Assembly: GCA_946184295.1 (NCBI GenBank)
Contig: CAMHEZ010000012.1
Span: forward strand, 1 to 61,243
Direction of reading: 5' to 3'
Length of the DNA: 61,243 bases
DNA from: an uncultured Clostridia bacterium
GTDB taxonomy: Bacteria > Bacillota > Clostridia > Oscillospirales > Acutalibacteraceae
Shown here: positions 43,600 to 52,747 of the stretch, in pieces
Position numbering within the stretch: the first letter of the stretch is position 1
Layout of the letters: every line of letters starts with the position of its first letter
Translations under genes and position numbers: made by a program
The notes under the pieces: model-generated
What the model saw: only the letters and a program-made list of their open reading frames with translations
What the model was told of the DNA's origin: nothing
The model's database searches: none

Positions 43600-45258
43600 G
43601 TGTCGGAGCAGCGTGAGATACATGATACAATGGAAATTACGGCGATGCAATGGCAGGGCATTTACCTTCATGTGACAGTGCGGGCTGAGGGCGATCATGA
43701 CCTGACGGCGTATGAATTTGCTCTGACCGACAAGGCGGGCAAAAAGGTCTTTCCGCTGAAAACCGTGGACATGGCGCGTCGTGAGCTGGTGGTAAATATC
43801 ACCAATCTGGGCGGCGGACGTATGGCGCAAAACGGCGTGTGGTATTTCAGATACCGCCGCAGAGACGGCGGAGCGGAGTGGCGTGACCTGCCGATTACGC
43901 TGGCGGTGGGCGGCACGCTGGCTGATCTCGACAAGGTCTACCGTTACGGCGGCACGGCCTATGCCTATGTGATGACCTTTGCGATTGAGCAGAAAGGCGA
44001 TGCTCTGCTGGCGCCGTTGACCGTGACCTATATGGCCAAGAGCGACGATCCGGACAAGCGGTATTTCCGCGCAGAATCTTCCCGTGTGGCGGCGAGAGCG
44101 CAGAAGCGGCTGATCTGGCTGCTGGAAACACTCATCAACGGCGTGTATCAGGTGATGTCACGCATCACGCCCAAGCGGGGGCACCGCGTGCTGCTGATGT
44201 CGGAATCGCGGGTGCCGATGAACGGCAATCTGAAAGCACTGGACGACCGCATCAAGGCACGGGGCTTGGATAAATCGGATTTGAAGATGTCCTATTGGTT
44301 CCAAAAGACGTTGGAGGTCAACCGCTTCAAAATCCTGCTGATCTGGCTGCGGCTGACGTTCGTGACAGCCCGGCAGGATATCATTTTCATCGACGATTAC
44401 ACGCCTTTTTTTAACCATGTCAAGGTAAATCCTAAAACGAAGCTCATTCAGGTGTGGCATGCGGGCGTGGGCTTCAAACTGGTGGGCTACGGTCGATTCG
44501 GCACCGAGGGCAGCCCCAAGCCGCAGCAATGCTGTTACCGGCAGCTGGATTACGCCATTGTAGGCGGACGGGCGCTGTGCGATATTTATGCCGAGGTATT
44601 CGGGCTGGACAGCGAGCGCTGTCTGCCCTACGGTCTCATGCGGCTGGACGGCTATCTCGACCCCGCACGGGTGGAGGCTTTCCGCGCCAAGTTTTATCAG
44701 GACTATCCCGCGCTGGCGGGCAAGCGGCTGATTCTCTTTGCCCCGACCTTCCGCGGCGCGAGCCAGCGCACTTCTTACTACCCTTATGAAATGCTGGACT
44801 GGGGCAAGATTTACGAGGTCTGCGGGGAGGATTCGCTCTTTCTCATCAAGCAGCACCCCTTTATTCCCAAGCAGGTTGAAATTCCCCCTCAGTACGCCGA
44901 CCGGATTATGGATTTTTCTTCCTTCCCGGATATCAACGATTTGTTTTATGTGACGGATATTCTGATTACGGATTATTCCTCCAATATCTATGAATTTTCG
45001 CTGCACCATAAGCCGATGATTTTCTTTATCTTTGATGAGGCGGAGTACGCGCTGACACGCGGCGTGCATCGGAGCGTGGAGGAGCATGCGCCGGGGAAAC
45101 TCTGCCGTACCTTTGACGAGGTGCTGACGGCGATCCGGGAAGAAGATTTTGAGATAGAGAAGGTCGAGCGCTTTATCGAGGGCAATTTTGACATGACCGA
45201 AGGATTGGCAACGGATAAAGTAATCGACAATCTGATTCTGAAGAAAAAGCATAATTAG
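43600..45258 (+). CDS. CDP-glycerol glycerophosphotransferase family protein, second copy
   Basis: 552 residues from GTG 43600 after AGGAGGTG. An N-terminal beta-rich part (about 1-150) is followed by a linking region (RVLLMSESRVPMNG) and the transferase domain: IQVWHAGVGFKLVGYGRFG, YGLMRLDGYL, LFAPTFRGASQRTSYYPYE and ILITDYSSNIYEF. It probably adds glycerol- or ribitol-phosphate units to a lipid-linked chain using the product of the preceding cytidylyltransferase. The stop TAG is part of the next repeat copy. Confidence 0.9.
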   Translation: MSEQREIHDTMEITAMQWQGIYLHVTVRAEGDHDLTAYEFALTDKAGKKVFPLKTVDMARRELVVNITNLGGGRMAQNGVWYFRYRRRDGGAEWRDLPITLAVGGTLADLDKVYRYGGTAYAYVMTFAIEQKGDALLAPLTVTYMAKSDDPDKRYFRAESSRVAARAQKRLIWLLETLINGVYQVMSRITPKRGHRVLLMSESRVPMNGNLKALDDRIKARGLDKSDLKMSYWFQKTLEVNRFKILLIWLRLTFVTARQDIIFIDDYTPFFNHVKVNPKTKLIQVWHAGVGFKLVGYGRFGTEGSPKPQQCCYRQLDYAIVGGRALCDIYAEVFGLDSERCLPYGLMRLDGYLDPARVEAFRAKFYQDYPALAGKRLILFAPTFRGASQRTSYYPYEMLDWGKIYEVCGEDSLFLIKQHPFIPKQVEIPPQYADRIMDFSSFPDINDLFYVTDILITDYSSNIYEFSLHHKPMIFFIFDEAEYALTRGVHRSVEEHAPGKLCRTFDEVLTAIREEDFEIEKVERFIEGNFDMTEGLATDKVIDNLILKKKHN

Positions 45259-45404
45259 CGAAGCGTGGGAGTCCAGGGGGCGAAGCGCCTCCTGGCCCGT
45301 CTAGGGCGGAGCCTTGGCAGGGCGTGGGGCAGCGCCCCACAAGGCAGGCCATTGGCCTGCCGGGCAGAACACACTCAAATTAAAAAATGCACTCAGGCGA
45401 ATCC
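45255..45404 (+). repeat. modular hairpin repeat, copy A7
   Basis: TTAGCGAAGCG start; CTCAGGCGAATCC end. Stems: CCAGGGGGCG/CGCCTCCTGG, TGGGGC-AGC-GCCCCA and GGCAGGCC-ATT-GGCCTGCC. Its start supplies the TAG stop of the upstream gene, and its end forms one arm of a terminator. Confidence 0.83.
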
Positions 45405-45433
45405 GGATTCGCCCGGGTGCGTTTTATTTTTTT
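45388..45433 (+). terminator. terminator built from a repeat terminus
   Basis: GCACTCAGGCGAATCC pairs with GGATTCGCCCGGGTGC (one G-T pair), then GTTTTATTTTTTT. One arm is the end of repeat copy A7, the other an inverted copy of that end. Confidence 0.85.
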
Positions 45434-45443
45434 GCATAAACAC

Positions 45444-45472
45444 TTGCCAAGCCGCGTGATTTATGATAAAAT
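45444..45472 (+). promoter_or_regulatory. promoter of hisHF
   Basis: TTGCCA at 45444-45449 and TAAAAT at 45467-45472, spacer 17. Confidence 0.72.
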
Positions 45473-45505
45473 CATCTCATCATTCACGGAGGGGCGATAT
45501 ATGAC

Positions 45506-46117
45506 ATGATTGCAATCATTGATTACGGTGCGGGCAACATTCTCAGCGTGCAGAAGGCGCTGGATTATCTCGGCTGCGAAAATACGGTGACAAGCGACCC
45601 GGCGGTCATCGCGGCCGCTGACGGCGCGATTCTGCCCGGCGTGGGCGCCTTTGGCGACGCGATGGCGCATATGCGGGCGAGCGGTCTGGTGGAGGCGGTC
45701 AGAGCCTTTGCGGCGAGCGGCAAGCCGTTTCTGGGCATCTGTCTGGGCTTACAGGTGCTGTTTGACCGCAGCGAGGAATCTGCCGGTGTGGCAGGACTGT
45801 CAATATTGCCCGGCGAGGTGAAGCGCTTCCCCGGGAATATGGGGCTGAAAATTCCCCATATCGGCTGGAACTCTTTGACATACCGCAAGGACTGCCCGCT
45901 CTTTCAGGGCTTGCCCGAGCAGCCGTATGTCTACTTTGTCCACAGCTATTACCTGACGGCTGCCGAGCGCGATGCGGTCGCGGCGGCGGCGGATTACGGT
46001 ATTTCCTTTGACGCGGCGGCGTGGCGCGGCAATGTCTTTGCCACGCAGTTTCACCCCGAAAAGAGCGGCGCGGTGGGCTTGCAGATGCTGCGCAATTTTG
46101 CGGATTTGACCAAGTAG
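45506..46117 (+). CDS. hisH: imidazole glycerol phosphate synthase glutaminase subunit
   Basis: 203 residues. Class I glutaminase: [25 protein letters not shown], the nucleophile Cys in FLGICLGLQ and the His-Glu pair in TQFHPEKSG. It supplies ammonia to HisF for histidine synthesis. GGAGGGG precedes ATG 45506. Paired with hisF, 17 bases apart, but no other his gene is in the window. Confidence 0.95.
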   Translation: MIAIIDYGAGNILSVQKALDYLGCENTVTSDPAVIAAADGAILPGVGAFGDAMAHMRASGLVEAVRAFAASGKPFLGICLGLQVLFDRSEESAGVAGLSILPGEVKRFPGNMGLKIPHIGWNSLTYRKDCPLFQGLPEQPYVYFVHSYYLTAAERDAVAAAADYGISFDAAAWRGNVFATQFHPEKSGAVGLQMLRNFADLTK

Positions 46118-46134
46118 GGAGGAGTGACGAAAGT

Positions 46135-46896
46135 ATGTTTGCCAAGAGAATTATCCCTTGTCTGGACGTGAAGGACGGACGCGTGGTCAAGGGCGTGAGC
46201 TTTGTGGATTTGCGCGACGCGGGCGACCCCGTGGCGTGCGCGGCGGCCTATGACCGTCAGGGCGCGGACGAGCTGGTATTTCTGGACATCACGGCTTCTT
46301 CCGACGACAGGAGCATTGTCATCGACATGGTGCGCCGCGTGGCGGAAACCGTGTTCATTCCCTTCACCGTGGGCGGCGGTATCCGCACGGTGGACGATTT
46401 TACCGGTCTGCTGCGTGCGGGCGCCGACAAGGTATCGGTCAATTCCGCGGCGATTCTCCGTCCGGAGTTGATTTCCGAGGCGGCTGACAAGTTCGGCAGT
46501 CAGTGTGTGGTGGTGGCGATTGACGCCAAGCGGCGTGCCGACGGGAGCGGCTGGACGATTTACAAAAACGGCGGCCGCGTGGACATGGGCATTGACGCGG
46601 TGAAATGGGCCGTGGAGGCCGAACGGCGCGGCGCGGGCGAGATTCTGCTCACGAGCATGGACTGTGACGGTCAGAAGTCCGGGTATGATCTGGAGCTGAC
46701 CCGCGCGGTGAGCGAGAGCGTGGGTATTCCCGTGATCGCTTCTGGCGGCGCGGGTGAGAAGCGCCACTTCCTTGACGCGTTGGACTACGGCAAGGCGGAC
46801 GCCGCGCTGGCGGCTTCGCTCTTCCACTTCAAGGAGCTGGAAATCCCCGATCTGAAACACTACCTCGCTGAGAACGGCGTCTCGGTTCGACAATAG
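46135..46896 (+). CDS. hisF: imidazole glycerol phosphate synthase cyclase subunit
   Basis: 253 residues. TIM barrel beginning [19 protein letters not shown] with the catalytic Asp in CLDV, the phosphate site VGGGIR, and the second catalytic Asp in LLTSMDCDG. It joins the ammonia from HisH to PRFAR, giving imidazole glycerol phosphate and AICAR. ATG 46135 follows GGGAGGAGTGACG; upstream reading belongs to hisH. The sequence is canonical, so it is likely the true histidine enzyme rather than a surface-sugar paralogue. Confidence 0.95.
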   Translation: MFAKRIIPCLDVKDGRVVKGVSFVDLRDAGDPVACAAAYDRQGADELVFLDITASSDDRSIVIDMVRRVAETVFIPFTVGGGIRTVDDFTGLLRAGADKVSVNSAAILRPELISEAADKFGSQCVVVAIDAKRRADGSGWTIYKNGGRVDMGIDAVKWAVEAERRGAGEILLTSMDCDGQKSGYDLELTRAVSESVGIPVIASGGAGEKRHFLDALDYGKADAALAASLFHFKELEIPDLKHYLAENGVSVRQ

Positions 46897-46904
46897 CATA
46901 TCGT

Positions 46905-46949
46905 GAAACGGCTGTGGGAAATGTCATGGGATTCTCGCAGCCGTTTTTC
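46905..46949 (+). terminator. intrinsic terminator of hisHF
   Basis: AAACGGCTG pairs with CAGCCGTTT around a larger loop, then TTCTTTG. Confidence 0.78.
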
Positions 46950-46956
46950 TTTGATT

Positions 46957-47116
46957 GGATTCGCCCAACCTCATAGAAAATCCAAGCGCGTTTTGCTCGG
47001 CAGACCAATGGTCTGCCTTGTGGGGCTTTGCCCCACGCCCCAGTGGTGGCGCCGCCCCCACGCCCCTGCCAAGAGGTGCCAGCACCCCTTGGATTCCCGC
47101 GCTTCGCTTAATTGAT
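46957..47116 (-). repeat. modular hairpin repeat, copy B4
   Basis: GGATTCGCCCAACC at one end; CGCTTCGCTTAATTGATT at the other. Stems: GGCAGACC-AAT-GGTCTGCC, TGGGGC-TTT-GCCCCA and CCAAGAGGTGC/GCACCCCTTGG. The outer AATTGATTTCTCTG motif follows at 47110-47123. Confidence 0.83.
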
Positions 47117-47221
47117 TTCTCTGTTTTTTCGCTGTGTCTGTCACAAATCCCGCGCGGCTATCGAATATACTAACGAGCAGTGAACAATGAAGCTTCAAAT
47201 GATAACTGCCGAAATGTGGTG

Positions 47222-47791
47222 ATGAATTTGTCGGACAGTGAGATCATTTCCGTGATCTTGAAGAACCCTTCGCGGGGCATGAAAATCCTGATAGATACCT
47301 ATTCCGCCACCGTCAACGCGGCGGTACGCGGCCGGTTGAGCGGCGTGTGCTCTTATGACGATATCGAGGCGTGCGTCAGCCTGGTGTTTACCGAGTTTTA
47401 CTTTCATATCGACCAATTCGACTGCCGCAAATGCAGCCTCAAAACGTATCTGAGTGTGCTTGCCCGCAACAAAGCCATCGAGGAATTTCGCCGGACAGTG
47501 CGCAAGAACGGTCAGATGTATGACGATGACGAAGCGCTGCTGGAATTGCCCGACAGCTTCAATCTGGAGAATGAGGCCGAGCGCCGCCTGACGGAGCAGC
47601 GACTGCTCCGGGCAGTGGACGCTCTCGGTGAGCCGGACAGCGGTATCATCATACGGCGCTACTTCTACGCCCAGCCGTCCCGGCAAATTGCGGCCGCACT
47701 GGGTATGAGCGATGCAGCGGTGCGCAAACGCATTTCCCGTTCGCTGGCGAAGCTCAGACTGATTTTACAGGACGAAACAGATGCACATTGA
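47222..47791 (+). CDS. sigma-70 family (ECF-like) RNA polymerase sigma factor
   Basis: About 189 residues. Region 2 (ILIDTYSATVNAAVRGRLSGV...FTEFYFHIDQFD and LKTYLSVLARNKAIEEFRR) and region 4 (EPDSGIIIRRYFYAQPSRQIAAALGMSDAAVRKRISRSLAKLR) are clear. It should direct polymerase to a small regulon. The start is uncertain: ATG 47222 begins just before region 2, and GTG 47180 gives 14 more residues; neither has a good ribosome site. It overlaps or abuts the following membrane gene, its likely regulator. Confidence 0.88.
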   Translation: MNLSDSEIISVILKNPSRGMKILIDTYSATVNAAVRGRLSGVCSYDDIEACVSLVFTEFYFHIDQFDCRKCSLKTYLSVLARNKAIEEFRRTVRKNGQMYDDDEALLELPDSFNLENEAERRLTEQRLLRAVDALGEPDSGIIIRRYFYAQPSRQIAAALGMSDAAVRKRISRSLAKLRLILQDETDAH

Positions 47792-47810
47792 CGGAAGGAT
47801 GGAACAGCAT

Positions 47811-48923
47811 ATGAAAAGACATCTTATGGAATTATTTGACGGATTGTCGGACGAAGCCGCAGCCACAGTAACCCAAAACTATGTGATAAAGGAGTATGAA
47901 TACGATATGAGCAGGATGGAAAAACAGAGAGTTTATCAGAACGTCATGAGCGGCATTGACGGGAGCAAGACCCGCCGCACCGGCACAAAGCCCGGTTGGC
48001 GCAAGACCTCTTTCGCGGCGGCGGCACTCGTCGCGGCGCTGGCCATTGCGGGCACCTCCGTAGCAGCGGGCACGCTTTACAAGCGCTTCACGGATTACAA
48101 GCCCGCTTACACGCAGGCGCAGAAGGACGCAGTGGAAAAGGCGACCTTTGCCATCAACAAGACCATCAGCAGCGACGGTGTGACCGTCACCGCCGTGGAG
48201 GGGCTGTGTGACGGCGAAAAGCTCTTTATTGTCGCCAATATCGAGGTTGACCCCTCTCAGGTGACGATTCCCGAGGGACACAGCTTCTTCTCCCTCCTCA
48301 GACTGCACATGAGCGGCGACTTTGAGGACACGCAAATGTATCCCAGCATTTACAATCAGGTTTTGGCAAAAGAAGGAAACACCTGTACCGTGCTGTATAT
48401 GTATGATATGGTTGACATCAAGGACGGTCAGCAGTTGGCGCTCGCCGCGTGGGATTTGGCCACCACTTCCCCGGACGGTACCGATTCCACCAAACCGATT
48501 GCGGACAAGAAGCTGGGCGGCGTGACATTTAAGGCGCAAAAGAGTGACTTCGCCAAGACCTTCTCCGCCAAAAAGGGTGTGAAGCTGAACGATACCGATT
48601 TCGCTGTCACCGTCGGTTATGTTGCACCGTGGAGTGCGCAGATCAAGCTGAGCGGCGCCTATCAGGGACCGGCCATCACGGAAGAAAACTCTGAGGAAGA
48701 ATGGGCGGCACAGGCCAAGCTGTTGGATGACGTGGCGGCTCAGGTCACCTTCAAGGTAGTTATGAAAGACGGTACCGTCTATGAAGGCACAGGTGTCAGC
48801 AGCTCACCGTCTTGCAACGGTGAAGCCGTCGATATTGATTACTACTGCGCGTTTAACGAGTACGTTGACACCGCCAACATCGACCATGTGGAAATCAGCG
48901 GTACAAAGCTCAACGTCAAGTAA
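47811..48923 (+). CDS. DUF4179-like membrane protein, probable anti-sigma partner
   Basis: About 370 residues from ATG 47811 (an earlier ATG at 47781 overlaps the sigma gene). A cytoplasmic N-terminus of about 70 residues is followed by one transmembrane helix (about 75-95, FAAAALVAALAIAGTSVAAG) and an extracellular DUF4179-type domain. Proteins of this layout beside sigma genes in Clostridia usually act as anti-sigma factors. Ribosome site GGAAGG. Ligand and signal unknown. Confidence 0.78.
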   Translation: MKRHLMELFDGLSDEAAATVTQNYVIKEYEYDMSRMEKQRVYQNVMSGIDGSKTRRTGTKPGWRKTSFAAAALVAALAIAGTSVAAGTLYKRFTDYKPAYTQAQKDAVEKATFAINKTISSDGVTVTAVEGLCDGEKLFIVANIEVDPSQVTIPEGHSFFSLLRLHMSGDFEDTQMYPSIYNQVLAKEGNTCTVLYMYDMVDIKDGQQLALAAWDLATTSPDGTDSTKPIADKKLGGVTFKAQKSDFAKTFSAKKGVKLNDTDFAVTVGYVAPWSAQIKLSGAYQGPAITEENSEEEWAAQAKLLDDVAAQVTFKVVMKDGTVYEGTGVSSSPSCNGEAVDIDYYCAFNEYVDTANIDHVEISGTKLNVK

Positions 48924-48933
48924 TGATGAAAAA

Positions 48934-49082
48934 CAATTAAGCGAAGCGCGGGGTGCAGGGGGCAAGCTCCCTGCCGAGGTCAAGGGCGAGTAGCCCTTGC
49001 AGGGCGTGGGACAGCGTCCCACAAGCAGGCGAAGCCTGCGGGCACCACGCGCTGGGATGACCAATGCAGTTGGGCGAATCCA
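48934..49082 (+). repeat. modular hairpin repeat, copy A8
   Basis: CAATTAAGCGAAGCG start; TTGGGCGAATCC end. Stems: GCAGGGGGC/GCTCCCTGC, GTGGGAC-AGC-GTCCCAC and GCAGGC-GAA-GCCTGC. The rest of the gap to the uridine phosphorylase gene holds a terminator and no gene. Confidence 0.82.
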
Positions 49083-49189
49083 ATCGAGGAACCCCCTTCC
49101 GCGCTCCGCCCCTGTCATGCGACAAACCAAACAGACAGAAGCTCTATTTTTACAACAGAATACTGCGAAGTGACAAACTGATACGAACA

Positions 49190-49243
49190 AAATCCGTCTG
49201 TGCGAAGAGTTGAAAAATTCTTTGACGCAGACGGATTTTTTTG
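49190..49243 (+). terminator. intrinsic terminator
   Basis: AATCCGTCTG...GAAGAG pairs with CTTTGACG...CAGACGGATT, followed by TTTTTT. Confidence 0.82.
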
Positions 49244-49330
49244 TGGAAAATGTCTTTCTTTTTCGGGGGATTTGTGGTATCATTCTAAGCAGGAGAAATA
49301 GACGCATATCATTGAAAGGGGACTTTATTC

Positions 49331-50101
49331 ATGAACGAAGAAAAAATGTTTCATATCGGCCTGCCGACCACAGTACACGCACAATATGCCCTGCTGCCTG
49401 GCGATCCCGGACGTGTGCTGCAAATCGCGGCGTATCTGGAGAATCCCCACGAGCTGGGATTCAACCGGGAATTTCGCACATGGGCGGGGACGCTTTGCGG
49501 CGAGACGGTGCTGGTGACCTCGACAGGTATCGGCGGACCGTCGGCCTCGATTGCGATGGAGGAATTGATTGGGCTGGGCGTGGATACCTTTGTGCGTGTC
49601 GGTACCTGCGGCGGCATGAATGAGGCTGTCTGCGCGGGCGACGTGGTGATTGCTACCGGCGCGATCCGCATGGAAGGTACCAGCCGCGAATATCTGCCGA
49701 TCGAATTTCCGTCGGTGGCGGATTTTGGTTTGGTGCGCGATTTAGTAGACGGCGCGGCGGCGGTAGGAGTGCCTTGCCATACCGGCGTGGTGCAAAGCAA
49801 GGATTCGTTTTACGGGCAGCATGCGCCGGCTTCCATGCCCAACGGCGCGGAGCTGCTGCGCAAGTGGGACGCGTGGATTGCGGGCGGCTGTTTGGCCTCT
49901 GAGATGGAAGCGGCGGCGATTTATGCCGTGGCGGCGGCACGCGGCGTGAAGGCTGCCACCGTGCTGCACGTGATCTGGAACCAGATGCGCCGCGACAACC
50001 TCGGCGATCATACGGAGGTTCACGATACTGACCTTGCGATTCGCACCGCCATCGAGGGTCTGAAACGCACAATCATGCGAAAATCCTCACCAAAAAAATA
50101 A
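49331..50101 (+). CDS. udp: uridine phosphorylase
   Basis: 256 residues. Nucleoside phosphorylase fold: ALLPGDPGRV (phosphate loop), STGIGGPSASIA, VGTCGGMNEAV and the ASEMEAAAIYAVAA ribose/base motif, with the Gln/Arg uracil-binding segment missing clear diagnosis. It cleaves uridine (or a related nucleoside) for salvage. AAAGGGGAC precedes ATG 49331. Single gene. Confidence 0.88.
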   Translation: MNEEKMFHIGLPTTVHAQYALLPGDPGRVLQIAAYLENPHELGFNREFRTWAGTLCGETVLVTSTGIGGPSASIAMEELIGLGVDTFVRVGTCGGMNEAVCAGDVVIATGAIRMEGTSREYLPIEFPSVADFGLVRDLVDGAAAVGVPCHTGVVQSKDSFYGQHAPASMPNGAELLRKWDAWIAGGCLASEMEAAAIYAVAAARGVKAATVLHVIWNQMRRDNLGDHTEVHDTDLAIRTAIEGLKRTIMRKSSPKK

Positions 50102-50127
50102 ATATGAAAGAAATATGAAAAAATAAC

Positions 50128-50155
50128 TTGAAAAATCGAAATAATATGTTATAAT
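50128..50155 (+). promoter_or_regulatory. promoter of the DivIVA-like gene
   Basis: TTGAAA at 50128-50133 and TATAAT at 50150-50155, spacer 16. Confidence 0.75.
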
Positions 50156-50233
50156 TAAACTAACTATAAATATGTAGTCTGGATTTTTATGCCCTTTTAG
50201 ATATCACAATCCTCACGAAAGGAGGGTGTTTGT

Positions 50234-51832
50234 ATGGATTATGCGGGTTCACGGTTCCGCCGGCGGTTTATCGGCTACGATAAAAATTCCGTCGATGCGG
50301 AATTTGAAAAGCTCATCAATCAGGTTGATGACGCGCTGGATAAAAACGATGAGCTGCGTCAGGAGATTCAGGAACTGCGCGAGGAGCGCCGTGACTGGGA
50401 GTATGCCAAGCGTACGCTCGAGGACGAACGCACCGCCATGTCACGCGACAGAGCGGCACTGGCCGAGTCGGTTTCGTCGATTTCAGGCAAGGTTGCCGAG
50501 CTGGAAACCAGCCTGTCTTCCGCGAAGGTGGCCAACGAGGCCTTGCAGAATAAAATTGACGCGACGGCATCCGAGCGCAACGAGCTGCAACTGCGGCTCA
50601 ACACGGTACAGGAGCGCAACCGCGAGTTGACTTTGCGCGAGCGCCAGTTCGATGAGATTGAAAAATCCGTTTCCTCCATCATGTCCGTGACCAAACGCGC
50701 CACCGACCGTCTGTTCCAGAAGTCCGTGGAGAATCAGGAAAATGTGATTCGGATTGCGGGCGACGCGGCGCAGGAGGCCGCGCTGATTCGCGCCGATTTG
50801 ACGGCGGCACGTGATGACATGAATCTGGCCTTTGACGAATTTCAGGACAGAATCGATAAAATCGACGCCTCTCTTACCGGTGCCGTTCATAAGCTGGTGG
50901 CCATCAAGCACGACAGCGGCTTAAAGCCTAAGAACGCCGACGCCACTATCGAGAGCGAGGTCGAGCGGTTGCTTTCCATGCGTGCGGGCGAGGTGGATTA
51001 TTCCGACGGCAAGGGCTACGCCGTGCCGGTGCTGGGTCCCTATAGCGCGAAGTTTATCTCTGACGCCGCCAAGAAGGTCAATTCCGGCGAGATCGACGGA
51101 CACCCGTCCTATGAGAATCACGCGACGGGTACGCCGCCGCATATGCCGCCCGGCGGCGCTGCTCCGGATGATGACGGCGAAAAAGCGCCTGTGTCGCTGA
51201 AGCGCAGTTATCCTACTGTGTTTGAATCTAACGATGATTCCATCAAGGAGGCCAACCGTCTGCTGGACGACGCCGACGAGGCCGCCGAGCGCAGAAGTGC
51301 GCCGCAGCCCGCGCCTGCACCGCAGTCCCAGCCGGTTTATCAACCGTACCAGCAGCCGGTCTATCAGCCCTATCCCAGCCAGCCCTACGCGCCGCCGCAG
51401 TACGCTGTCCAGCCGCCGCGGCAGAATCCTATCGGCTTCGGTTACGCCGATGAAGAGGAGCAGGAGAGCGTCAATCCCTATTCCGACAGCGATTATGAGC
51501 AGGTAGATATCAGCACATTGGGCAATACCGCACCCACCATCAATATGAATTCCACAGATTTGCAATATTTGCAGCCGTCGGCGCCGGACGGCGTGTTTGA
51601 CGCGCCGCCGATGACCGTGAATATGGAGCGCCAGCAGAGCGGTACTAATGCGGGGTACGTCCAGGCGGCCGCGCCGACCTTCGTTCCCGATGCGCCTGTG
51701 ATTTCAGCCGACGCGCCGCAGACCGAGCAGAATGCTCCTGTGTCCAAGCGCGTTTCCGTGAAGAAGCACGTGAGAATCGTGCCGGCCGATCGCAAGGAAA
51801 AGGTTGCGGTCACGCTGCGACACGGGAAATAG
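50234..51832 (+). CDS. DivIVA-like coiled-coil protein
   Basis: 532 residues. A DivIVA/GpsB-type start (FIGYDKNSVDAEFEKLINQ, about 12-31) is followed by a long coiled coil (about 35-230, Glu/Arg/Leu heptads). The C-terminal half is low-complexity, with Pro/Gln/Tyr repeats (YQPYQQPVYQPY) and a basic end. DivIVA proteins mark curved membranes and the septum and recruit partners. AAAGGAGGG precedes ATG 50234. It is longer than typical DivIVA (about 160-200), so a scaffold with extra binding regions is likely; the exact role is inferred. Confidence 0.72.
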   Translation: MDYAGSRFRRRFIGYDKNSVDAEFEKLINQVDDALDKNDELRQEIQELREERRDWEYAKRTLEDERTAMSRDRAALAESVSSISGKVAELETSLSSAKVANEALQNKIDATASERNELQLRLNTVQERNRELTLRERQFDEIEKSVSSIMSVTKRATDRLFQKSVENQENVIRIAGDAAQEAALIRADLTAARDDMNLAFDEFQDRIDKIDASLTGAVHKLVAIKHDSGLKPKNADATIESEVERLLSMRAGEVDYSDGKGYAVPVLGPYSAKFISDAAKKVNSGEIDGHPSYENHATGTPPHMPPGGAAPDDDGEKAPVSLKRSYPTVFESNDDSIKEANRLLDDADEAAERRSAPQPAPAPQSQPVYQPYQQPVYQPYPSQPYAPPQYAVQPPRQNPIGFGYADEEEQESVNPYSDSDYEQVDISTLGNTAPTINMNSTDLQYLQPSAPDGVFDAPPMTVNMERQQSGTNAGYVQAAAPTFVPDAPVISADAPQTEQNAPVSKRVSVKKHVRIVPADRKEKVAVTLRHGK

Positions 51833-51861
51833 TCCGCTGTTATTCACATTATCAAAAAAAT

Positions 51862-51897
51862 CAAGCACCGTTGTGAGCATCGACGGTGCTTTTTTGT
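51862..51897 (+). terminator. intrinsic terminator after the DivIVA-like gene
   Basis: AGCACCGT pairs with ACGGTGCT, then TTTTTTG. Confidence 0.82.
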
Positions 51898-51915
51898 TGG
51901 AAGGAAGGGTTTGTC

Positions 51916-52635
51916 ATGATTGAATTGTTATATGAGGACAAGCACCTGATTGTGTGCGTCAAGCCGGTGGGAGTGCTTTCGCAGTGCGACGGACAGCGGG
52001 ACATGGTGTGTCTGCTGGGGGAGCAATGCGGCGGAGAGATCTATCCGCTGCACCGCCTTGACCGTGCGGTCGGGGGCGTGATGGCCTTTGCCCGCGATGC
52101 GGAAAGCGCGGCTGCGCTGTCGAAACAGATTCAGCAGGGGACCTTTGTCAAGCGCTACCTCGCGGCGGTAGGGGGCGTTCCCAATTCGGCGAGCGGAGAA
52201 ATGCGCGATTTGCTCCTGAAAGACGCCCGTCAGAACAAGACCTTTGTGGTCAGTCGTCCGCGCAAAGGCGTGAAAGAGGCGCGTCTGGCCTATGAAACCC
52301 TCGCGACGGCGCAGGGCAGCGGCTGCACCTGTTCGCTTGTGAAAATCCGCCTGTATACCGGCCGTACCCACCAGATTCGCGTGCAGTTTGCCTCGCGCCG
52401 GATGCCGCTGCTCGGCGACGGAAAGTATGGCAGCCGCGACAAGGGCTGTGACATTGCCCTCTGGTCCCACAGCCTGACATTTTCTCACCCCGTTTCCGGT
52501 GAAGCACTGACATTTATCTCCTATCCGGATAAGAGTGCCTATCCATGGAACGCATTTGAGAGGGACATCCTAAAATCATCCACTCTGAGCGGAGCCGGCG
52601 ACGCGCAATCCACGCAGCACCCTGATTTCCTATGA
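51916..52635 (+). CDS. RluA-family pseudouridine synthase
   Basis: 239 residues. Conserved core: IYPLHRLDRAVGGVM (catalytic Asp in HRLDR), YLAAVGG and the C-terminal GRTHQIRVQFASRRMPLLGDGKYG. It converts uridine to pseudouridine in rRNA or tRNA; the target is not clear. There is no S4 domain, so it is a short, RluA/RluC-like form. ATG 51916 follows AAGGAAGGG; upstream reading passes through a terminator. Confidence 0.92.
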   Translation: MIELLYEDKHLIVCVKPVGVLSQCDGQRDMVCLLGEQCGGEIYPLHRLDRAVGGVMAFARDAESAAALSKQIQQGTFVKRYLAAVGGVPNSASGEMRDLLLKDARQNKTFVVSRPRKGVKEARLAYETLATAQGSGCTCSLVKIRLYTGRTHQIRVQFASRRMPLLGDGKYGSRDKGCDIALWSHSLTFSHPVSGEALTFISYPDKSAYPWNAFERDILKSSTLSGAGDAQSTQHPDFL

Positions 52636-52747
52636 CAAGACCTATCGCGCCAAATACGCGAGCGGCTTTGCCGCATTCAGCAGTCGCGCGGAACGGGGTA
52701 AAAGGTTCGTTGCGCGTAACGCGGTTCTCTATTTATAAAGCGCAAAA

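Noticed and set aside
45506..46896. hisH-hisF as surface-sugar paralogues
   Set aside because: Catalytic residues and length are those of the true histidine enzymes, and no sugar genes other than wall polymer genes are beside them.
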